DNA of 8,320 bases from a bacterium (lineage in GTDB: Bacteria; SZUA-79; Acidulodesulfobacterales; Acidulodesulfobacteraceae). The translations under genes were made by a program, and so were the position numbers. Below are positions 6,035-8,320 of this stretch, one piece after another (position 1 is the stretch's first letter; the number at the start of each line of letters is the position of its first letter). The notes below the pieces were generated by a model. The model was given only the letters and a program-made list of their open reading frames with translations, was not told the origin of the DNA and searched no databases. The stretch lies in the NCBI GenBank assembly GCA_021806125.1, contig JAJZYC010000058.1, positions 1 to 8,320 on the forward strand. Reading direction: 5' to 3'.

Positions 6035-6060
6035 ACCCCGGAAAATTAGCTATATGAGCC
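6011..6060 (-). repeat. tRNA 3'-end remnant, left copy (attachment-site-like)
   Basis: Read on the minus strand, this holds the T-arm (CGGGG, loop TTCAAGT, CCCTG) and the acceptor strand CACCGCC. GGCTCATAT, the anticodon loop region, lies upstream. Bases 6017-6042 are identical to 8234-8259. The anticodon stem no longer pairs, the variable region differs and is one base longer, and the encoded end is CCG instead of CCA. There is no D-arm or 5' acceptor strand, because the mscL stop lies 17 bases away. It is not a functional tRNA. It overlaps the last codons of the pseudopilin-like gene. Confidence 0.75.
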
Positions 6061-6076
6061 TTTCTGCGTCAGCCTT

Positions 6077-6556
6077 TTAATCTTTAATTCTAGATGCAGG
6101 ATCAGCGGCTTCGAGATTTGAAGTGCAATTAGGGCATCGTTTGGCGGCTAGGGGGATGCTGGTAGCACAGAATGGGCAGTCCCTGGTTAATACCGGCGGA
6201 GCCGGTTTAGGATTGAGGCGATTGATAGCCCGAATAAGACTGAATATCACCAGGGCGATGATCAGAAAGCTGATGATAGAATTAATGAACAATCCGTAAT
6301 TCAGGGTCACAGCACCCGCTTTCTCTGCAGCGGCGAGCGTCGCGTAAGGGCCTGGGGTCTTACCTTCGTGAAGGATCAGGAACAGATTGCTGAAATCTAC
6401 CTTGCCCAAAATCAGACCTATGGGCGGCATTATCACATTTTTTACCAAGGAAGTAACAATGGCGGAAAAAGCTACGCCGACCACAAAGGCTACCGCCATG
6501 TCTATCACGTTACCGCGCTGTAAAAACGTTTTGAAATCTTTAACGAAACTTCCCAT
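6077..6556 (-). CDS. mscL: Large-conductance mechanosensitive channel with C-terminal zinc ribbon
   Basis: MscL opens under membrane tension to release solutes during osmotic downshock. The 159-residue protein has the conserved N-terminus FKTFLQRGNVIDMAVAFVVG (8-27), first membrane helix about 15-43, IMPPIGLILGKVDF (42-55) leading into the periplasmic loop, and second helix about 87-110. In place of the usual C-terminal amphipathic helix it ends in a CPFC...CPNC pair (C127, C130, C141, C144), a zinc-ribbon tail found in a known subset of MscL proteins. The start is the ATG at 6556, with AGGGAG 5 bases upstream; a GTG at 6562 lies in that ribosome site and is rejected. Hand-counted GC over 6121-6540 is about 49%, above the roughly 35-43% of nearby genes, suggesting transfer. 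The stop lies 17 bases from the left tRNA remnant. Confidence 0.95.
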   Translation of the reverse strand: MGSFVKDFKTFLQRGNVIDMAVAFVVGVAFSAIVTSLVKNVIMPPIGLILGKVDFSNLFLILHEGKTPGPYATLAAAEKAGAVTLNYGLFINSIISFLIIALVIFSLIRAINRLNPKPAPPVLTRDCPFCATSIPLAAKRCPNCTSNLEAADPASRIKD

Positions 6557-6628
6557 AAACACTCCCTGCGTATTAAGTTTTTAATAGAACGCTAAAATCG
6601 GCAATTAATCCGCTTTATTTTTTTTTAT

Positions 6629-6657
6629 ATAATATCGTACGGCGCAAAACAAGTCAA
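6629..6657 (-). promoter_or_regulatory. Strong candidate sigma-70 promoter for mscL
   Basis: On the minus strand TTGACT (6657-6652), a 17-base spacer and TATTAT (6634-6629) form one of the best promoters in the window. Transcription would begin near 6622, giving a leader of about 65 bases. The spacer contains GGCGCAA (plus strand 6641-6647), a motif repeated in the inverted repeat upstream. Confidence 0.65.
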
Positions 6658-6685
6658 GCCAAAATAAAAACCTGAATGTCCGTTA

Positions 6686-6702
6686 TTGCGCATTAGGCGC
6701 AA
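6686..6702. repeat. Inverted repeat TTGCGC/GCGCAA upstream of mscL
   Basis: TTGCGC (6686-6691) and GCGCAA (6697-6702) are perfect arms around the loop ATTAG, lying between the sensor gene's stop and the mscL promoter. The extended half-site GGCGCAA (6696-6702) recurs inside the promoter spacer at 6641-6647. The minus-strand T tract comes 15 bases after the stem, too far for a typical terminator, so an operator is the likelier reading. Confidence 0.4.
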
Positions 6703-6742
6703 GAAAATAAGAATATAAATTTTTAAGTCAGGAATTGGGCCT

Positions 6743-7645
6743 TTATTTATCCTTATTCTTATCCGCAAGCATTTGCAGCGCCTTAAGATAGCTTGCTTTA
6801 AGCCTATTGAACGATTTAGCCAGTAATCCTATTTCATCATTCCCTTTTACTTTAAAATTTTCGTTCGATTTTCCCATAGAAACATCCTCGGCTAATTTAG
6901 TCAGTTCATGAATTGGTTTAATGATAGCTTTATTGATAAAAAATAGCGCTACGATAAATGCCAAAAAAGGAAGGATAAATATTACCAGTACTATTATTAA
7001 AGAGCTTTTTAAAGCTACTTTATCTATATATTTTGTAGGGACTAATACGCTTAACAATCCGACGACTTGCCCTGCTTTCCAATGCCACCCGTGCGTATCG
7101 CCGTATTTTTTAACTATAGCCTGCGTAATAGGGGATTTGTTTTCGGGATTGCCGTGACAAATCATACATCCCTTTTTTGCCACTACTGGTTTCATAACGT
7201 AAAAGTAAGAACGTCCGTTAAAAATGTGATAGCCGCTTAATGATTTAATACCGGGATTGTTTTTAAATTTTCGTATAATTTTTTGCTGGAACGTATTTGC
7301 TTTATTTTTTAGATTTAGCGGGTTTAAAGTAGGTTCGGAATATATGTAATGAGGAAGAAATTTTTTAATACGTTTAGCAACGCCAAGCGCTACAAATGTT
7401 GCAGATTCCGCCTGTATAACAAATTTAGGAGTGGCTTTCATGACGGCAGACCTTAATTTTTTCGAAGTATAATCTCTTACCGATTTTTCGGCATACAAAA
7501 CCATCGCCGCTTCGTGCGTCAGCTCGTTTTTTTTGAATTTTTGAATATAATAAAAAGAAACGGCGGCGACTAAGATGTTGGCACAGAAACCGATAATTAT
7601 CATAATTAACGAAAATTTCATTTTCAAAGACGCATTTTCGAACAT
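6743..7645 (-). CDS. DUF3365 (Tll0287-like) c-type heme sensor with HAMP domain, no output domain
   Basis: A 300-residue membrane protein. A first transmembrane helix (about 10-34) leads to a periplasmic domain of about 180 residues of the DUF3365/Tll0287-like type (HEAAMVLYAEKSVRDYTSKK near 44-63). This domain carries a single c-type heme motif CMICH (160-164). A second helix (about 214-238) is followed by a HAMP domain (about 239-292, P244, then NDEIGLLAKSFNRL). The protein ends just after HAMP, although such modules normally feed a kinase, cyclase or methyl-accepting domain. It could act through a partner or be a truncated receptor. The start is the ATG at 7645, with AGGAGG (7658-7653) 7 bases upstream; a TTG at 7669 would precede this ribosome site and is rejected. 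A redox or gas-sensing role is inferred from the heme. Confidence 0.88.
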   Translation of the reverse strand: MFENASLKMKFSLIMIIIGFCANILVAAVSFYYIQKFKKNELTHEAAMVLYAEKSVRDYTSKKLRSAVMKATPKFVIQAESATFVALGVAKRIKKFLPHYIYSEPTLNPLNLKNKANTFQQKIIRKFKNNPGIKSLSGYHIFNGRSYFYVMKPVVAKKGCMICHGNPENKSPITQAIVKKYGDTHGWHWKAGQVVGLLSVLVPTKYIDKVALKSSLIIVLVIFILPFLAFIVALFFINKAIIKPIHELTKLAEDVSMGKSNENFKVKGNDEIGLLAKSFNRLKASYLKALQMLADKNKDK

Positions 7646-7756
7646 TTCTACCCCTCCTTTTTTAAGCAATATTTTATTTTTATATTTTAATTGCCGTTAA
7701 AAGTTAAATATATATTATAGATTTTATCATAAAAAAATATTACTAAAATTAATTTG

Positions 7757-7785
7757 ATTTTACATTATATTAAATTTTCTTTCAA
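7757..7785 (-). promoter_or_regulatory. Candidate sigma-70 promoter for the heme-HAMP sensor gene
   Basis: TTGAAA (7785-7780), 17 bases, then TAAAAT (7762-7757) on the minus strand, each five of six to consensus. Transcription would begin near 7750, leaving a leader of about 105 bases. A second TATAAT-like site lies closer to the gene near 7715-7720 but has no good -35. Confidence 0.4.
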
Positions 7786-7841
7786 TAAAAAACATGCACT
7801 TACGCGCTTATTGTAGAATCGTATAAAGAAAACGGCATATC

Positions 7842-8153
7842 TTAGCACAGGGTTCTATTAAATTTCAGCAGGGTCGAAAACATTAAGGAAAGCAGGAGAA
7901 TTAAAAAATTACTCCGCTCTTTATCCGCTTTATTTGCTTTTATTTTTCCAGGTATGTTAAAACGGTTTCTGATTGTATCGGCGTAAATTGCCGATGCTAT
8001 TTCTCGAGACGTTTCTCTATCTTATGTTTTGAAGAAATATTGACGTAATTTATTATCTATCCTGAATTTGCGCCAATAAGTTACGCCTCTTTTGCAGATA
8101 TTAATACCGTATCCGCTATATCCGTTTTTGTATCCAAAATTTATTAAATTTAC
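7842..8153 (-). pseudogene. Broken frame resembling the N-terminal arm-binding region of a tyrosine integrase
   Basis: One minus-strand frame reads 43 codons from 8153 to a TAA (8024-8022) and then 59 more codons in the same frame to 7842. The first part contains INICKRGVTYWRKFRIDNKL followed by RQYFFKT. After the stop it continues DRETSREIASAIYADTIRNR and then FNIPGKIK. This pattern (KRG-TYW, a basic strand, -KT, then a helix with REIA and IYA) resembles the N-terminal domain that starts many phage-type integrases. No ATG, no ribosome site and no catalytic core (R...HxxR...Y) remain, so it can only be a remnant. The last 25 or so codons show no recognisable similarity. Its place beside a tRNA 3' repeat fits an integrase, but the family call rests on my reading of one short stretch. 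Confidence 0.4.
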
Positions 8154-8154
8154 C

Positions 8155-8173
8155 TAAATTTTAGTAAAATTTA
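8155..8173. repeat. AT-rich perfect inverted repeat beside the right tRNA remnant
   Basis: TAAATTTT (8155-8162) and AAAATTTA (8166-8173) pair perfectly around AGT. A further TAAATTTA lies immediately to the left at 8145-8152, giving three related AT units. They lie between the integrase-like frame and the tRNA repeat, where arm-type recombinase sites can occur, but the base composition makes chance possible. Confidence 0.4.
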
Positions 8174-8229
8174 ATAATTATGCAGAGTAGCACTATTTGC
8201 TTCGGAGGTTGAAATACTGCGGTTTTAAG

Positions 8230-8279
8230 TGGTGGCGGTGCAGGGACTTGAACCCCGGACACTACGGATATGAGCCGTA
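8230..8279 (-). pseudogene. 3' half of a CAT-anticodon (Met or Ile2 type) tRNA, 5' half missing
   Basis: Minus-strand order: anticodon stem TACGG (8279-8275), loop CTCATAT with anticodon CAT, stem CCGTA, variable loop GTGTC, T-arm CGGGG-TTCAAGT-CCCTG, acceptor strand CACCGCC, discriminator A, and an encoded CCA (8232-8230). All stems that can be checked pair, so this half is well preserved. Upstream (8280-8320) there is no D-arm and no GGCGGTG 5' acceptor strand, only AT-rich sequence. The break falls exactly at the 5' edge of the anticodon stem, as expected for a displaced attachment-site copy. Confidence 0.8.
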
Positions 8280-8320
8280 AAGTATTTTGAACTAACTTAT
8301 TTATTTAATTAAATAATTTA

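Larger units (their letters stand above)
7646..8229. other. Long region without an intact gene
   Basis: About 580 bases lack any convincing complete gene. From left to right they hold the sensor gene's ribosome site and promoter (to about 7785), about 55 bases with nothing recognised, the integrase-like broken frame (7842-8153), an AT inverted repeat (8155-8173), and about 55 bases leading to the right tRNA remnant. No intact RNA gene or CRISPR repeat is seen. Confidence 0.6.
6011..8279. mobile_element. Putative decayed integrative element between two tRNA 3'-end repeats
   Basis: The segment is bounded by direct repeats sharing 26 identical bases (6017-6042 and 8234-8259) plus the anticodon-loop stretch ATATGAGCC. 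These correspond to the 3' part of one tRNA gene read on the minus strand. Between them are mscL (higher GC than its neighbours), a heme-HAMP sensor and a broken integrase-like frame next to the right repeat. Tyrosine integrases are known to recombine within tRNA 3' regions and leave such repeats. Neither repeat has an intact tRNA, so if this is an element it is a remnant, and the whole tRNA would lie to the right of the window. The integrase assignment is tentative. Confidence 0.4.

Noticed and set aside
6686..6720. Terminator after the heme-HAMP sensor gene
   Set aside because: The GCGCAA stem is not followed closely by a T tract on the minus strand.
7646..7669. TTG start for the heme-HAMP sensor
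   Set aside because: It encodes the ribosome site itself; the ATG at 7645 has ideal spacing from AGGAGG.
7844..7986. Plus-strand open stretch of about 47 codons opposite the integrase-like frame
   Set aside because: It has no start with a ribosome site and no recognisable motif; it is probably the shadow of the opposite-strand remnant.
8230..8320. A complete tRNA gene
   Set aside because: The 3' half folds perfectly, but no D-arm or 5' acceptor strand GGCGGTG exists in the following bases.
1..8320. CRISPR array, retron, toxin-antitoxin or defence system
   Set aside because: No regularly spaced repeats, reverse transcriptase, small paired genes or defence nuclease motifs were seen.

Overview
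The window looks like a piece of chromosome from an AT-rich, Gram-negative, probably anaerobic or metal/sulfur-cycling bacterium of the broad deltaproteobacterial type. The grounds are LL-diaminopimelate aminotransferase (DapL), a class 1B AdoMet decarboxylase, a CheV coupling protein, a pseudopilin-like protein and a periplasmic c-heme sensor with a HAMP domain. An Acidulodesulfobacterales-like lineage would fit, but that is a guess from gene flavour, not a demonstrated placement. All genes except speD and the pseudopilin-like gene are on the minus strand.

Left block (1-3400). A truncated secreted-protein gene diverges from speD (polyamine synthesis) across a 230-bp AT-rich promoter region. 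speD converges on, and overlaps by 4 bp, the 3' end of folK (folate). folK is the last gene of a minus-strand group bioD (biotin) - dapL (lysine/peptidoglycan) - folK. The best terminator for speD lies inside the antisense of folK.

Middle block (3397-6034). A small secreted peptidoglycan-binding protein with a Lys/Ala linker, cheV (CheW-receiver fusion) and a membrane diguanylate cyclase form a surface and signalling group. The cyclase diverges from a single-pass pseudopilin-like protein across an AT-rich region carrying repeated AAACAAA motifs.

Right block (6011-8320), the most interesting part. Two direct copies of the 3' end of a CAT-anticodon tRNA gene flank about 2.2 kb. Between them lie mscL (zinc-ribbon form, visibly higher GC), a DUF3365/c-heme-HAMP sensor with no output domain, and a broken frame resembling the N-terminal arm-binding region of a tyrosine integrase. 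Neither tRNA copy has a 5' half. The arrangement reads as a decayed integrative element, possibly one of a tandem series in a tRNA gene whose intact copy would lie beyond the right end. The left copy also supplies the last codons and stop of the pseudopilin-like gene.

Several start sites are moved inward here (bioD, the peptidoglycan-binding gene, mscL and the heme sensor) because the longest frames begin inside a terminator or a Shine-Dalgarno sequence. No complete novel defence or biosynthetic system is visible.
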